A stretch of DNA of 64,000 nt. It comes from Paranoxybacillus sp035645275. Lineage in GTDB: Bacteria > Bacillota > Bacilli > Bacillales > Anoxybacillaceae. How positions within the stretch are numbered: the first letter of the stretch is position 1; every line of letters starts with the position of its first letter. The notes beneath the pieces were generated by a model. It did not search any database. It worked only from the letters and a program-made list of their open reading frames with translations, and was not told the DNA's origin. Where the stretch lies: positions 6,328 through 70,327 of the forward strand of contig DASQMX010000023.1 of NCBI GenBank assembly GCA_035645275.1, in the 5' to 3' direction. The translations under genes were made by a program, and so were the position numbers. Of the stretch, positions 42,552 to 50,959 are shown one piece after another.

Positions 42552-42738
42552 TGAATTTTATTTTTTAACAAAACTATGTTCTAAATGAAAAATAGAATTA
42601 AACAGCTAAACAATAACTAATAAAGTTCTTTTATCTACTTAATGAAATCATTTTTCACAAGTATTTGAAATGCAATATATCTTTATATTGAATTGCGTTT
42701 AACCGAAATATAAATTCGTATGTAAATACTAATTTTGG

Positions 42739-42744
42739 TATAAT
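42739..42744 (+). promoter_or_regulatory. -10 element of the rsgA-paralogue leader transcript
   Basis: TATAAT preceded by TTTTGG (partially extended -10); the -35 region is weak. The implied start near 42751 places the leader hairpins right at the 5' end of the RNA. Confidence 0.5.
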
Positions 42745-42756
42745 ATTGATAATTGA

Positions 42757-42918
42757 AAATTCTCGGTTAAGGAGTGATGCATTATGGTGAAGAGAAAAAG
42801 AAAAATCGTGAAAAAGAAGATCATGGAGGCATTCTTTTTATAACCGAGATTTTTGTACGGGATAAAAAGATTCCTCTATGATCTGAGAATTTCGGATTAA
42901 ACATATAGGAGGAATCTT
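42757..42918 (+). promoter_or_regulatory. Structured leader RNA with mutually exclusive hairpins
   Basis: Stem A: 42819-42839 (GATCATGGAGGCATTCTTTTT) with 42864-42883, 24-base loop. Stem B: AAGATTCCTC (42867-42876) with GAGGAATCTT (42909-42918), perfect; it buries the AGGAGG Shine-Dalgarno of the next gene. A and B share 42867-42876, so only one can form. Stem C: TCTCGGTTA (42761-42769) with TAACCGAGA (42841-42849), perfect, encloses a 19-codon ORF; 42757-42764 can instead pair with 42885-42892. The arrangement looks like a translation attenuator. Confidence 0.6.
42784..42840 (+). CDS. 19-residue basic leader peptide
   Basis: ATG 42784 follows AAGGAG (42769-42774) and encodes MVKRKRKIVKKKIMEAFFL, ten of the first thirteen residues being Lys or Arg. 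Its last third and stop codon form one strand of hairpin A, and the stop is next to the strand of hairpin C, so ribosome position on this ORF would decide which leader structure forms. It is 80 bases before the TTG start of the RsgA-like GTPase gene. Confidence 0.6.
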
Positions 42919-42920
42919 CA

Positions 42921-43974
42921 TTGAAACTTGAACAGTTAGGCTGGAATTCATTTTTTATTAAGAATTTTGAGCAATATGATCAAGAAGAATTTACAGTCGG
43001 TAGAGTTATTTTAGAACATAAACATTTATATCGAATTGTGACGGAATACGGAGAATTACTTGGTGATCTTGCCGGGAAGCTCCGTTTTAATGCTGTCGGA
43101 CGCGCAGTAGGCGATTGGGTAGTCATTCGTCCACGCATCGATGAGAAAAAAGCAACAATTCAAGCGGTGCTGCCAAGAAAAAGTAAATTTTCAAGAAAAA
43201 CAGCAGGAGAGGCAACTGAAGAACAAATTGTCGCGGCAAATGTTGATACGGTCTTTCTTGTTAGTGCGTTAAATCAAGATTTTAATGTAAGAAGGATCGA
43301 ACGATATTTAATAATGGCGTGGGAGAGCGGAGCAACCCCTGTTATTATCTTGAACAAAGCAGACCTTTGTTCGAATGTAGAAGAGGTCGTTGCGGAAGTG
43401 GAATCAGTCGCGTTTGGAGTTCCAATACACCCGATAAGTGCCTTGCATCAAGATGGTCTAGATGTACTAAAACAATATTTATTACCTGGCAGAACTATCG
43501 CGCTTCTTGGTTCCTCAGGGGTTGGAAAGTCAACGATTATGAATCCGACTGCTTGGCAAAGAAGAACAGAAGGTACAAGAAGTAAGAGAAGGAGATGACC
43601 GCGGAAGACATACAACGACTTATCGTGAATTATTTTTGTTACTAACTGGGGCATGTGTCATTGATACACCTGGTATGAGAGAGTTGCAGCTTTGGGAAGG
43701 TGAATCAGGTTTTCAAGAGACATTCGAAGACATACAGGAATTAGCTAGCCAATGTTATTTCCGCGACTGTCAGCATGGAAGTGAGCCAAAGTGTGCGGTA
43801 AAAGCTGCGATCGCAGCCGGAGCGCTCACGCAAGATAGATATGAAAGTTATATAAAACTGCAACGAGAACTCGCATTTCTAGCACGAAAGATGGATAAAA
43901 AAGCACAGCTGGCGGATAAAGAGCGCTGGAAAAAGATTCACCGTGAACTTCGAGGATTTTATAAGCGTAGATAG
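42921..43974 (+). pseudogene. RsgA-type ribosome-associated GTPase, one-base frameshift
   Basis: Start TTG 42921, eight bases after AGGAGG. OB-fold N-terminal domain (RVILEHKHLYRIVTEYGELLGDLAGKLR), then a circularly permuted GTPase (NKADL G4, SALHQDGLD G5, GSSGVGKST G1, IDTPGMRELQLW G3) and the C-terminal zinc knuckle CYFRDCQHGSEPKCAV. Near 43545 an extra C (AATCCGACTG, expected AATCGACTG) shifts the frame right after the P-loop; the other frame continues RLLGKEEQKVQEVREGDDRGRHTTTYRELF without loss. Total ~351 residues, normal length. RsgA proteins mature the 30S subunit; this is probably a second paralogue. The single-base insertion may be a sequencing error. Confidence 0.85.
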
Positions 43975-43986
43975 TTTTTATATGAG

Positions 43987-44018
43987 AAAGTCTGTTTCAG
44001 CTTAAAGCAGACTTTTTC
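43987..44018 (+). terminator. Terminator of the RsgA-like gene
   Basis: Stem AAAGTCTGTTT / AAGCAGACTTT (43987-43997 with 44005-44015), T-rich end. Confidence 0.8.
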
Positions 44019-44048
44019 AGTTGAAAAAATGAGGGAGTGTAATAAAAA

Positions 44049-44462
44049 ATGACTAAGTTGCAATATAAAATTGTTCATGAGTTACCTGCTGTTCAAGATT
44101 ATTTACGTCTTCGCAAAGAAAGCGGATTAAGCGAAAAAAGTATAGAAGCAGCTGAACGCGGATTGAAAAATTCTTTATTTGCAGTAAGCATATATGATAG
44201 AGAAAATCTCATTGGCATGGGACGAATAATCGGTGATAACGGTTGCTTTTATCAAATTGTTGATATCGCCGTAGACCCTCATTATCAAGGGCAAGGACTT
44301 GGACAACTGATTATGAAGGAGATAATGGACTATCTCGAAAACAATGCTCCTAAAAGTGCGTATGTTAGTTTAATTGCTGATGCACCTGCCAATAAGCTGT
44401 ATGAGAAGTTTGGTTTTGCTTATACATACCCAAAATCGCATGGGATGTACAAAAAGTATTAG
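44049..44462 (+). CDS. GNAT-family N-acetyltransferase
   Basis: 137 residues, single GNAT domain: acceptor-side helices (VQDYLRLRKESGLSEKS), beta strand IGMGRIIGDNGCFYQIVDIAVDP, acetyl-CoA motif HYQGQGLGQLIMKEI, and the C-terminal NKLYEKFGF. Transfers an acetyl group from acetyl-CoA to an unknown amine. ATG 44049 with GAGGGAGTG upstream. Separate unit from the RsgA-like gene. Confidence 0.87.
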   Translation: MTKLQYKIVHELPAVQDYLRLRKESGLSEKSIEAAERGLKNSLFAVSIYDRENLIGMGRIIGDNGCFYQIVDIAVDPHYQGQGLGQLIMKEIMDYLENNAPKSAYVSLIADAPANKLYEKFGFAYTYPKSHGMYKKY

Positions 44463-44535
44463 TCATAGGCCCTTCGTCTAAAGCTGTGACAAAACATAAA
44501 AATCATGTAGAATATGACAGTGATAAGGTGTGAAT

Positions 44536-44741
44536 ATGATAATAGGTATTGCATCAATTGTAGTAGGTCTCATCATTACTGCTGCCTCTTTGTACTATGC
44601 TTATTTAGATGTAAAAAGTGAGACATGCCTATGGAAAAAGTGGTTCGTTTTCATGAGTTATTTGACAGGTTCTTATCTTGGAATCACTTTTTAAGCTTGG
44701 GGCTTGTGCTAATTTTTGTTGGCGTTTTATTCTTTTTGTAA
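44536..44741 (+). pseudogene. Small two-helix membrane protein, frameshift in a T-tract
   Basis: ATG 44536 (AAGGTG five bases upstream) gives MIIGIASIVVGLIITAASLYY and a polar loop, then a 52-codon product ending at TAA 44692. If one T is restored in ACTTTTTAAGC the frame continues LSLGLVLIFVGVLFFL to TAA 44739-44741, making a ~68-residue protein with a complete second helix. A homopolymer indel such as this may be a sequencing error, so the gene may be intact. Function unknown. Confidence 0.55.
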
Positions 44742-44780
44742 CAGGTTGTTTTTAAGCTGAATATTAAGTGAGGGATGAAT

Positions 44781-45182
44781 ATGTTAAAAAAATTCACTAT
44801 CCGCACATCAAAGCGCGATGAAATGATTGATATTACGAATTATGTCCAAGAAGTCGTGAAGGAGTCTGGTATCGAAGAAGGCGTGGTTATTGTCTATTGT
44901 CCGCATACAACGGCTGGAATTACGATTAACGAAAATGCCGATCCTGATGTGAAACGCGATATGATGCGCCGCTTTGATGAAGTGTATCCTTGGGAACACC
45001 GATTAGATCGGCATGCGGAAGGAAACACAGCGGCACATATGAAAGCAAGCACAGTTGGGGCATCACAGCATGTCATTGTGACGGAAGGAAAACTCCTTTT
45101 AGGCACGTGGCAAGGAGTCTACTTTTGTGAATATGATGGTCCGCGTCATCGAGCATTTTTCGTAAAAGTACTTAAAGGATAA
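44781..45182 (+). CDS. YjbQ/UPF0047 family protein
   Basis: 133 residues, cytosolic. Conserved YCPHTTAGITINENADPDVKRDM, HAEGNTAAHMKAS and LLLGTWQGVYFCEYDGPRHR are the hallmark blocks of the YjbQ family (YugU in B. subtilis). Some members show weak thiamine-phosphate synthase activity; the true role is unsettled. Start ATG 44781 (six bases after GAGGGA) is preferred to ATG 44775. Confidence 0.9.
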   Translation: MLKKFTIRTSKRDEMIDITNYVQEVVKESGIEEGVVIVYCPHTTAGITINENADPDVKRDMMRRFDEVYPWEHRLDRHAEGNTAAHMKASTVGASQHVIVTEGKLLLGTWQGVYFCEYDGPRHRAFFVKVLKG

Positions 45183-45198
45183 AGAGAAAATTTTTTGA

Positions 45199-45234
45199 AG
45201 CTGTCCTAATTTCTATGGGGACAGCTTTTTTTCA
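45199..45234 (+). terminator. Terminator of the yjbQ-like gene
   Basis: Stem AAGCTGTCC / GGACAGCTT (45199-45207 with 45220-45228), T7. Confidence 0.9.
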
Positions 45235-45260
45235 TTGCAAACGCTCTTCCATTGGTGATG

Positions 45261-45352
45261 GATGTTTTTGATTGTTTTTAAACAAAAAACTGAAAGAAAT
45301 TGATTGAATTTTAATGTTTTTGATTGATTTTTTAAACCGCTTCCATTATGAT
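45261..45352 (+). promoter_or_regulatory. fru promoter with two FruR-like direct repeats
   Basis: ATGTTTTTGATTG followed by a T-run and AAAC occurs at 45262-45283 and again at 45314-45337, 52 bp apart (five helical turns), as expected for a DeoR-type operator pair. The second copy overlaps the -35 TTGATT (45324-45329), with 17-bp spacing to TATGAT (45347-45352). TTAAACCGCTTCCA (45332-45345) in the spacer is a cre-like sequence with two mismatches. Confidence 0.6.
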
Positions 45353-45384
45353 AAAAATACAGATGACATCGTGGGGGTGAAAGA

Positions 45385-46137
45385 TTGCTTACAGCAGAAC
45401 GCCACCGCATTATTTTAGAATTGTTGGCAGAAAAAGAAGTAGTGAAACTCCAAGAGCTGGTCGAGGCAACGGCTTCATCTGAATCAACGATTCGCCGCGA
45501 TTTAAGCCAATTGGAGAAGGAGAAAAAATTAAAGCGCGTTCATGGCGGAGCAGCTTTACTACAGCAGAAAAGAGAAGAGCTAAGCGTTTTCGAAAAATCA
45601 ACAAAAAATATGAAAGAAAAGCAGATCATTGCTAAGTATGCAGCAAGTCTTGTAAAAGACAGCGATTGCATTTATTTAGATGCTGGAACGACCACATTAC
45701 AGATGATTCCCTTTCTTGAAGCCAAAGATATTGTCGTCGTTACGAACGGGATTATGCATTTAGAAGCTTTAATGGAAAAAGAAATTCCTACGTACTTGCT
45801 CGGTGGGATGGTGAAAAAGAAAACAAAAGCTTTAATTGGCCGTGGTGCCATTAATGCTCTGGAAAGCTACAGCTTCGATAAATGTTTTATAGGAGCAAAT
45901 GGTGTTCATATTGACTACGGTTATACAACGCCAGATCCGGAAGAAGCGTTGGTAAAGAGTTTAGCCATAAAACTATCCCGGCAGGCCTATATTTTGGCTG
46001 ACCATACAAAAATGAATGAAAGTACATTTGCGAAAATTGCTGATTTAGAAGAAGCAACGTTGATTACCGATGAACTTGATGAAGAATTACTAGCACAATA
46101 CGAAGCAAAAACAGCAGTAGAGGTAGTGACAAAATGA
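45385..46137 (+). CDS. fruR: Fructose operon repressor, DeoR family
   Basis: 250 residues. N-terminal DeoR HTH (RHRIILELLAEKEVVKLQELVEATASSESTIRRDLSQLE) and a ribose-isomerase-like sensor domain with YLDAGTTTLQM and TPDPEEALVKSLA. It would repress the operon until fructose-1-phosphate accumulates. Start TTG 45385, nine bases after GGGGGTGA. Overlaps fruK by four bases (ATGA at 46134). First gene of fruRKA, autoregulated through the repeats upstream. Confidence 0.92.
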   Translation: MLTAERHRIILELLAEKEVVKLQELVEATASSESTIRRDLSQLEKEKKLKRVHGGAALLQQKREELSVFEKSTKNMKEKQIIAKYAASLVKDSDCIYLDAGTTTLQMIPFLEAKDIVVVTNGIMHLEALMEKEIPTYLLGGMVKKKTKALIGRGAINALESYSFDKCFIGANGVHIDYGYTTPDPEEALVKSLAIKLSRQAYILADHTKMNESTFAKIADLEEATLITDELDEELLAQYEAKTAVEVVTK

Positions 46138-47045
46138 TTTATACATGTACATTAAACCCTTCTGTCGATTATATCGTTGAAGTAGAACGTTTTCGAATTG
46201 GTGAATTGAATCGGGCAGCGAAAACAGCTGCATTTCCTGGTGGAAAAGGGATTAATGTGTCCCGTGTTTTAAAACGGCTTGGCGTCGATAATACCGCTTT
46301 CGGGTTTATCGGGGGATTTACTGGGGCGTTTATTGAAAGCGAATTAAAGAAGGAAGAAATTCACGCCGATTTTGTCAAAGTAAACGGGGATACACGAATT
46401 AACATTAAACTAAAATCTGGAGAAGAAACAGAGATTAACGGACAAGGCCCAAGCATCCTTCCTGACCATCAAGACGAATTAATGAACAAAATTCAAGTAT
46501 TAAATCAAGAGGACATTCTTGTTTTAGCTGGAAGCATACCTCCATCTATTTCAGCTGATTTTTATAATCAAATGGTTGATATAGCGAAGCAAAAGGGTGT
46601 CAAAGTTGCCGTTGATACAAGTGGACCGGCTTTAAAGCAATTCATTCAACATCATCCATTTTTCATTAAGCCGAATCATCATGAACTTGGGGAGCTATTC
46701 GATACAAAAATTTCGTCTAAAAACGATATTCTCTCTTACGGATATAAACTGGTAGAGCTAGGTGTCGAAAATGTCATTGTGTCGATGGCGGGTGATGGTG
46801 CGTTTTTCTTTAATAAAGAAAAAATCCTTTTCGCCACAGCTCCAAAAGGAATCGTAAAAAACTCAGTCGGAGCAGGGGATTCGATGGTTGCAGGATTTTT
46901 AGCAGCATATTTAAACGAACAAGATATAGAAAAAGCGTTTCAATACAGCGTAGCAGCAGGAAGCGCAACGGCCTTCTCGGAAGATTTATGCACGAAAGAC
47001 AAAGTGGAACAATTACTTCATGAAGTGAAAGTGACACAAGTATAG
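46134..47045 (+). CDS. fruK: 1-phosphofructokinase
   Basis: 303 residues, PfkB-family sugar kinase converting fructose-1-phosphate to fructose-1,6-bisphosphate. N-terminal IYTCTLNPSVDYI, PGGKGINVSRVL (signature 1) and the C-terminal KNSVGAGDSMVAGFL (signature 2 with the catalytic Asp in GAGDS) are intact. Translationally coupled to fruR; 15 bases before fruA. Confidence 0.94.
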   Translation: MIYTCTLNPSVDYIVEVERFRIGELNRAAKTAAFPGGKGINVSRVLKRLGVDNTAFGFIGGFTGAFIESELKKEEIHADFVKVNGDTRINIKLKSGEETEINGQGPSILPDHQDELMNKIQVLNQEDILVLAGSIPPSISADFYNQMVDIAKQKGVKVAVDTSGPALKQFIQHHPFFIKPNHHELGELFDTKISSKNDILSYGYKLVELGVENVIVSMAGDGAFFFNKEKILFATAPKGIVKNSVGAGDSMVAGFLAAYLNEQDIEKAFQYSVAAGSATAFSEDLCTKDKVEQLLHEVKVTQV

Positions 47046-47060
47046 CGAGGGGGAGAGAAG

Positions 47061-48932
47061 ATGAAGATTACGGATTTATTAACGAAAGATACGATGATTC
47101 TTGAGTTGAAAGCAAAAACAAAAGAAACTGTTATTGAAGAGCTTGTCAACAAGTTAGATGAAGCAGGAAAGTTACATGACAAAGAGGCTTTTAAAGAGGC
47201 GATTTTTGCTCGTGAAGCGCAAAGCACAACCGGTATTGGGGAAGGAATTGCCATCCCGCATGCAAAAACAACAGCGGTAAAAACTCCGGCAGTGGCATTT
47301 GGCCGTTCCAAAGCTGGAATTGATTACGAGTCTTTAGACGGTAAGCCAAGTCACTTGTTTTTCATGATTGCTGCTCCCGAAGGTGCGAACAATACCCATT
47401 TAGAGGTGTTATCACGCTTATCCACTCTTTTAATGAACGCTTCTTTTCGTTCAAAAATTGAAAGCGCTTCAACTTTAGAGGAAATAGTAGAGATAATTCG
47501 TGAAAAAGAAGCCGAATTACTTAATGAAAATGAAGAAACCGCTTCTTCCACGAAAAAAGTGTTAGCTGTCACTGCGTGTCCGACGGGAATTGCCCACACC
47601 TACATGGCGGCCGATGCGTTGAAAGCAAAAGCAAGAGAAATGAATGTCGATATCAAAGTGGAAACAAACGGCTCAAGCGGCGTGAAAAACGAGTTAACGG
47701 AAAAAGAAATTGAAGAAGCGGTCGCTATTATTGTCGCGGCGGATAAACAAGTGGAAATGGAGCGGTTTAAAGGAAAACATGTCATTCAAGTGCCTGTCGC
47801 TCAAGCGATTCGAAACCCGCAGCAACTCATTGAGCAAGCGTTAAAACAGGATGCGCCGATTTATCAAGGGGACGGAAACGAACGTAGTTCACATCTAGAA
47901 AGTTCTCATAACGAGCGTACCGGTTTTTATAAACACTTAATGAACGGTGTATCGAATATGCTTCCATTTGTTGTGGGAGGCGGTATTTTAATTGCAATTT
48001 CGTTTATTTTCGGGATTAAGGCGTTTGATCCAAATGATCCTTCCTATCATCCGATTGCGAAAACGTTAATGGACATCGGCGGGGGAAGTGCGTTTGCGCT
48101 CATGATTCCTGTTCTAGCCGGGTTTATTGCCGTGAGTATTGCGGATCGTCCAGGTTTTGCTCCAGGTATGGTAGGCGGCTTTTTAGCGGCAAACGGCGGC
48201 GCTGGATTTTTGGGTGGATTGATTGCTGGCTTTCTAGCAGGTTATTTAGTCGTAGGATTAAAGAAAGTATTTAGTCGTTTACCACAATCGCTAGAAGGAA
48301 TTAAACCGGTGTTGCTTTATCCGTTGTTTGGTATTTTAATTACCGGATTTGTGATGATGTATGTAGTTATTGATCCGGTCAAAGCATTGAATGACGGCAT
48401 GAAGCATTGGTTAGAAAATATGGGAACAGGCAACCTTGTATTATTAGGATTGATTCTTGGCGGAATGATGGCTGTCGATATGGGAGGACCGATAAATAAA
48501 GCAGCGTTTACATTTGGAATCGCAATGATTGAAGCTGGAAATTATGCGCCGCACGCAGCCATTATGGCAGGGGGAATGGTGCCGCCGTTAGGGTTGGCGC
48601 TTGCGACTACTTTCTTCAAGCGTAAGTTTACAAAAGCGGAGCGTGAAGCGGGAAAGACGTGCTATATTATGGGGGCATCGTTTATTACAGAAGGCGCGAT
48701 TCCATTCGCAGCAGCGGATCCAGTGCGCGTGATTCCTTCGCTCATTGTCGGATCTGCCATTGCCGGTGCATTAACGATGATGTTTGGCATTGGCCTGCCG
48801 GCACCGCACGGGGGAGCGTTTGTCATTCCGATTGTAAAAGGAAATCCATTGTTATACGCACTGGCTATTTTAATTGGTTCGGTTGTAACAGCAGTAATGG
48901 TTGGCTTGTGGAAAAAAGAAGTGAAAGAATAA
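47061..48932 (+). CDS. fruA: Fructose-specific PTS enzyme IIABC
   Basis: 623 residues. Order EIIA (1-145, phosphorylated His67 in IAIPHAKT), EIIB (~165-265, phosphocysteine Cys173 in VTACPTGIAHTYMA) and EIIC (~285-620, eight to ten membrane segments). Imports fructose with phosphorylation at C1, feeding FruK. AGGGGGAGAG precedes ATG 47061. Third gene of fruRKA, terminated 40 bases later. Confidence 0.95.
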   Translation: MKITDLLTKDTMILELKAKTKETVIEELVNKLDEAGKLHDKEAFKEAIFAREAQSTTGIGEGIAIPHAKTTAVKTPAVAFGRSKAGIDYESLDGKPSHLFFMIAAPEGANNTHLEVLSRLSTLLMNASFRSKIESASTLEEIVEIIREKEAELLNENEETASSTKKVLAVTACPTGIAHTYMAADALKAKAREMNVDIKVETNGSSGVKNELTEKEIEEAVAIIVAADKQVEMERFKGKHVIQVPVAQAIRNPQQLIEQALKQDAPIYQGDGNERSSHLESSHNERTGFYKHLMNGVSNMLPFVVGGGILIAISFIFGIKAFDPNDPSYHPIAKTLMDIGGGSAFALMIPVLAGFIAVSIADRPGFAPGMVGGFLAANGGAGFLGGLIAGFLAGYLVVGLKKVFSRLPQSLEGIKPVLLYPLFGILITGFVMMYVVIDPVKALNDGMKHWLENMGTGNLVLLGLILGGMMAVDMGGPINKAAFTFGIAMIEAGNYAPHAAIMAGGMVPPLGLALATTFFKRKFTKAEREAGKTCYIMGASFITEGAIPFAAADPVRVIPSLIVGSAIAGALTMMFGIGLPAPHGGAFVIPIVKGNPLLYALAILIGSVVTAVMVGLWKKEVKE

Positions 48933-48972
48933 TAGAAAAGCTCAGTAAGAATACAAGCGAGAGTAAATACCG

Positions 48973-49010
48973 AAAAGGGGCAAGGTTAAAAATAACTTTG
49001 CCCTTTTTTA
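48973..49010 (+). terminator. Terminator of the fru operon
   Basis: Stem AAAAGGGGCAAGGTT / AACTTTGCCCTTTT with one G-U pair, T-tail. Confidence 0.85.
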
Positions 49011-49136
49011 TGTTTTACCATATTGAAACTTTCAAAAAAAGGAAGGAAAAATCTTTTAATTTTTGGGGGATTTAGTGCTAGAATAAGTGGTTGTAGAAGA
49101 ATCTGCTATTAGTAATGGAGGAGAAAGAAGACGGGA

Positions 49137-50006
49137 ATGAATACGTTTCTGCAGTTAAATACCATTTTTATCAGTATTTTAATAGAATCTTTACCGTTTT
49201 TATTAATCGGTGTCTTTATTTCCGGTATCATTCAAATGTTTGTTACGGAGGAAATGGTCAAAAAGTGGGTTCCAAAACAGAAAGTAGCGGCTGTACTCTA
49301 TGGAACTTTTTTCGGCGCGCTGTTTCCTGCGTGCGAGTGTGGGATTGTCCCGATTACGCGGCGTTTAGTGGCCAAAGGGGTACCGCTTTACGCTGCGATT
49401 CCGTTTATGTTAACAGGGCCGATCATTAACCCGGTTGTCTTATTTTCTACTTTTATTGCTTTCGGTAGCAGCTTAAAAATGGTGCTTTGTCGTTCCATTT
49501 TTGCGCTTAGTGTTGCGGTACTGCTTGGATTGTTGTTGGCGGTGCAATATAAAGGTAAAGGTGATCAATTGCGGAAAAAAGAAGTCATTCCATCTTTCAT
49601 GCCGAAAACATGGAAGGAAAAATGGATGGGAACGCTTGAGCATAGTATTGATGAGTTTTTTACGTCTGGAAAATATTTGATCATCGGTGCGTTTGTCGCA
49701 TCGGCGATGCAAACGTATGTAAAAACATCGACATTGCTTGAAATCGGTCAAGGCAAAATGTCTTCATCTCTTGTGATGATGGTGCTTGCGTTTGTGTTGT
49801 CGCTCTGTTCGGAGGCGGATGCGTTTATCGCTTCTTCGTTTCAAAATACGTTCTCGTTTGGCGCCTTGGCAGCCTTTTTAGTGTACGGCCCGATGCTTGA
49901 CATTAAAAATACGCTTATGCTTTTACAATCGTTCAAAACACGTTTTGTTATTGTGTTGATTGCTTACATTACCATTTTTGTTTTTGTCGGTTCATTATTG
50001 ATTTAG
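49137..50006 (+). CDS. ycgR: Permease YcgR (DUF318/UPF0718)
   Basis: 289 residues, eight predicted membrane segments. FPACECGIVPITRRL and GPIINPVVLFST are the conserved permease-like blocks of DUF318; a second SEADAFIASSF block lies in the C-terminal half. Paired with ycgQ 12 bases downstream, as in the B. subtilis zinc-responsive (Zur) ycgRQ unit; I could not find a clear Zur box here. Transported substrate unknown. GGAGGAGAAAG precedes ATG 49137. Confidence 0.88.
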   Translation: MNTFLQLNTIFISILIESLPFLLIGVFISGIIQMFVTEEMVKKWVPKQKVAAVLYGTFFGALFPACECGIVPITRRLVAKGVPLYAAIPFMLTGPIINPVVLFSTFIAFGSSLKMVLCRSIFALSVAVLLGLLLAVQYKGKGDQLRKKEVIPSFMPKTWKEKWMGTLEHSIDEFFTSGKYLIIGAFVASAMQTYVKTSTLLEIGQGKMSSSLVMMVLAFVLSLCSEADAFIASSFQNTFSFGALAAFLVYGPMLDIKNTLMLLQSFKTRFVIVLIAYITIFVFVGSLLI

Positions 50007-50018
50007 GAGTGAAGTAGC

Positions 50019-50864
50019 ATGCTTCGCACATACATTTTGCTCGGTTTTACTTTTTTATTTTTTCACTTGCATACAACGGGAGAGATAAGCAAATACATTA
50101 ATATGCGATATTCCTATTTATCGTTCAGCGCGATTTTTATTTTCGCGTTTCTTACAATTGTCCAATTTAGGATGGCGAATCAGAAAGAAGAAGACCATCA
50201 ATGTCATGATGAGTCGTGCTGTCATCATCGTGAAGAAAATGAAACAAAGCTGAAAAAAGCATTGAATTATTTGGTTTTTATCTTTCCGATTGTTTCCGCG
50301 TTGGCTTTGCCAGTTGCCACGCTAGATTCGGAGCTCGTAAAAGCAAAAGGGTTTCGTATTCCAGGATTTGAAACGGAAAGTGCTGATCCGTTCGTGCAGC
50401 GTCAATTTCTCCGTCCCGATACAAGCATTTATTACGGCAAAGAAGGCTATAATGATTTAATGCGGAAAGAATTGGCGGTGTTTGCGCAACGATCTCGTCT
50501 TGTTCTTAATGACAAAAACTACTTAAAAGCGATGGAAACGATTTATCAATTTCCAGGGCAGTTCAGCGATAAAGAAATTGAATTTGCCGGATTTGTATAT
50601 CGCGACAAAACAACGAACAGCCAGCAATTGTTCGTACTTCGCTTTGGTATTATTCATTGTGTAGCCGATTCAGGAGCGTTTGGATTGCTGACGGAATTTC
50701 CCGAAAAGCCGCATTTAAAAAATGATGAATGGATTCATGTAAAAGGAAAATTATCGACCATTTACTTCCAGCCATTCAATGTTACCATTCCATATGTTCA
50801 AGTAAAAGAATGGCATAAAATTAAACAGCCGGAAGAACCGTACGTTTTTCGCGGGTATGACTAA
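50019..50864 (+). CDS. ycgQ: YcgQ (TIGR03943 family) membrane protein
   Basis: 281 residues. Three to four N-terminal membrane segments with a cytosolic or surface His/Cys cluster (DDHQCHDESCCHHREEN; residues ~58-75) that looks like a metal-binding loop, then a globular C-terminal domain (FAGFVYRD, HCVADSGAFGLLTEF, WIHVKGKL). Partner of YcgR. The His/Cys loop supports a role in metal (zinc) handling; direct evidence is lacking. AGGAGTGA before ATG 50019. Confidence 0.87.
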   Translation: MLRTYILLGFTFLFFHLHTTGEISKYINMRYSYLSFSAIFIFAFLTIVQFRMANQKEEDHQCHDESCCHHREENETKLKKALNYLVFIFPIVSALALPVATLDSELVKAKGFRIPGFETESADPFVQRQFLRPDTSIYYGKEGYNDLMRKELAVFAQRSRLVLNDKNYLKAMETIYQFPGQFSDKEIEFAGFVYRDKTTNSQQLFVLRFGIIHCVADSGAFGLLTEFPEKPHLKNDEWIHVKGKLSTIYFQPFNVTIPYVQVKEWHKIKQPEEPYVFRGYD

Positions 50865-50868
50865 GCTT

Positions 50869-50915
50869 CCAACAAAAAAAGTTGTCCGGGGCCTCCGGAC
50901 AACTTTTTTTGTTGG
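50869..50915. terminator. Bidirectional terminator between ycgQ and map
   Basis: A 21-bp stem: CCAACAAAAAAAGTTGTCCGG pairs with CCGGACAACTTTTTTTGTTGG across a 5-base loop (50890-50894); A- and T-runs on both sides. Confidence 0.93.
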
Positions 50916-50959
50916 CATAAAAGAACGGTTGGCTTTAGAATTGTTGGTTTTTCTTTGTG

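Noticed and set aside
48659..49075. 138-codon frame overlapping the end of fruA
   Set aside because: Out-of-frame shadow of the EIIC domain, without a start signal.
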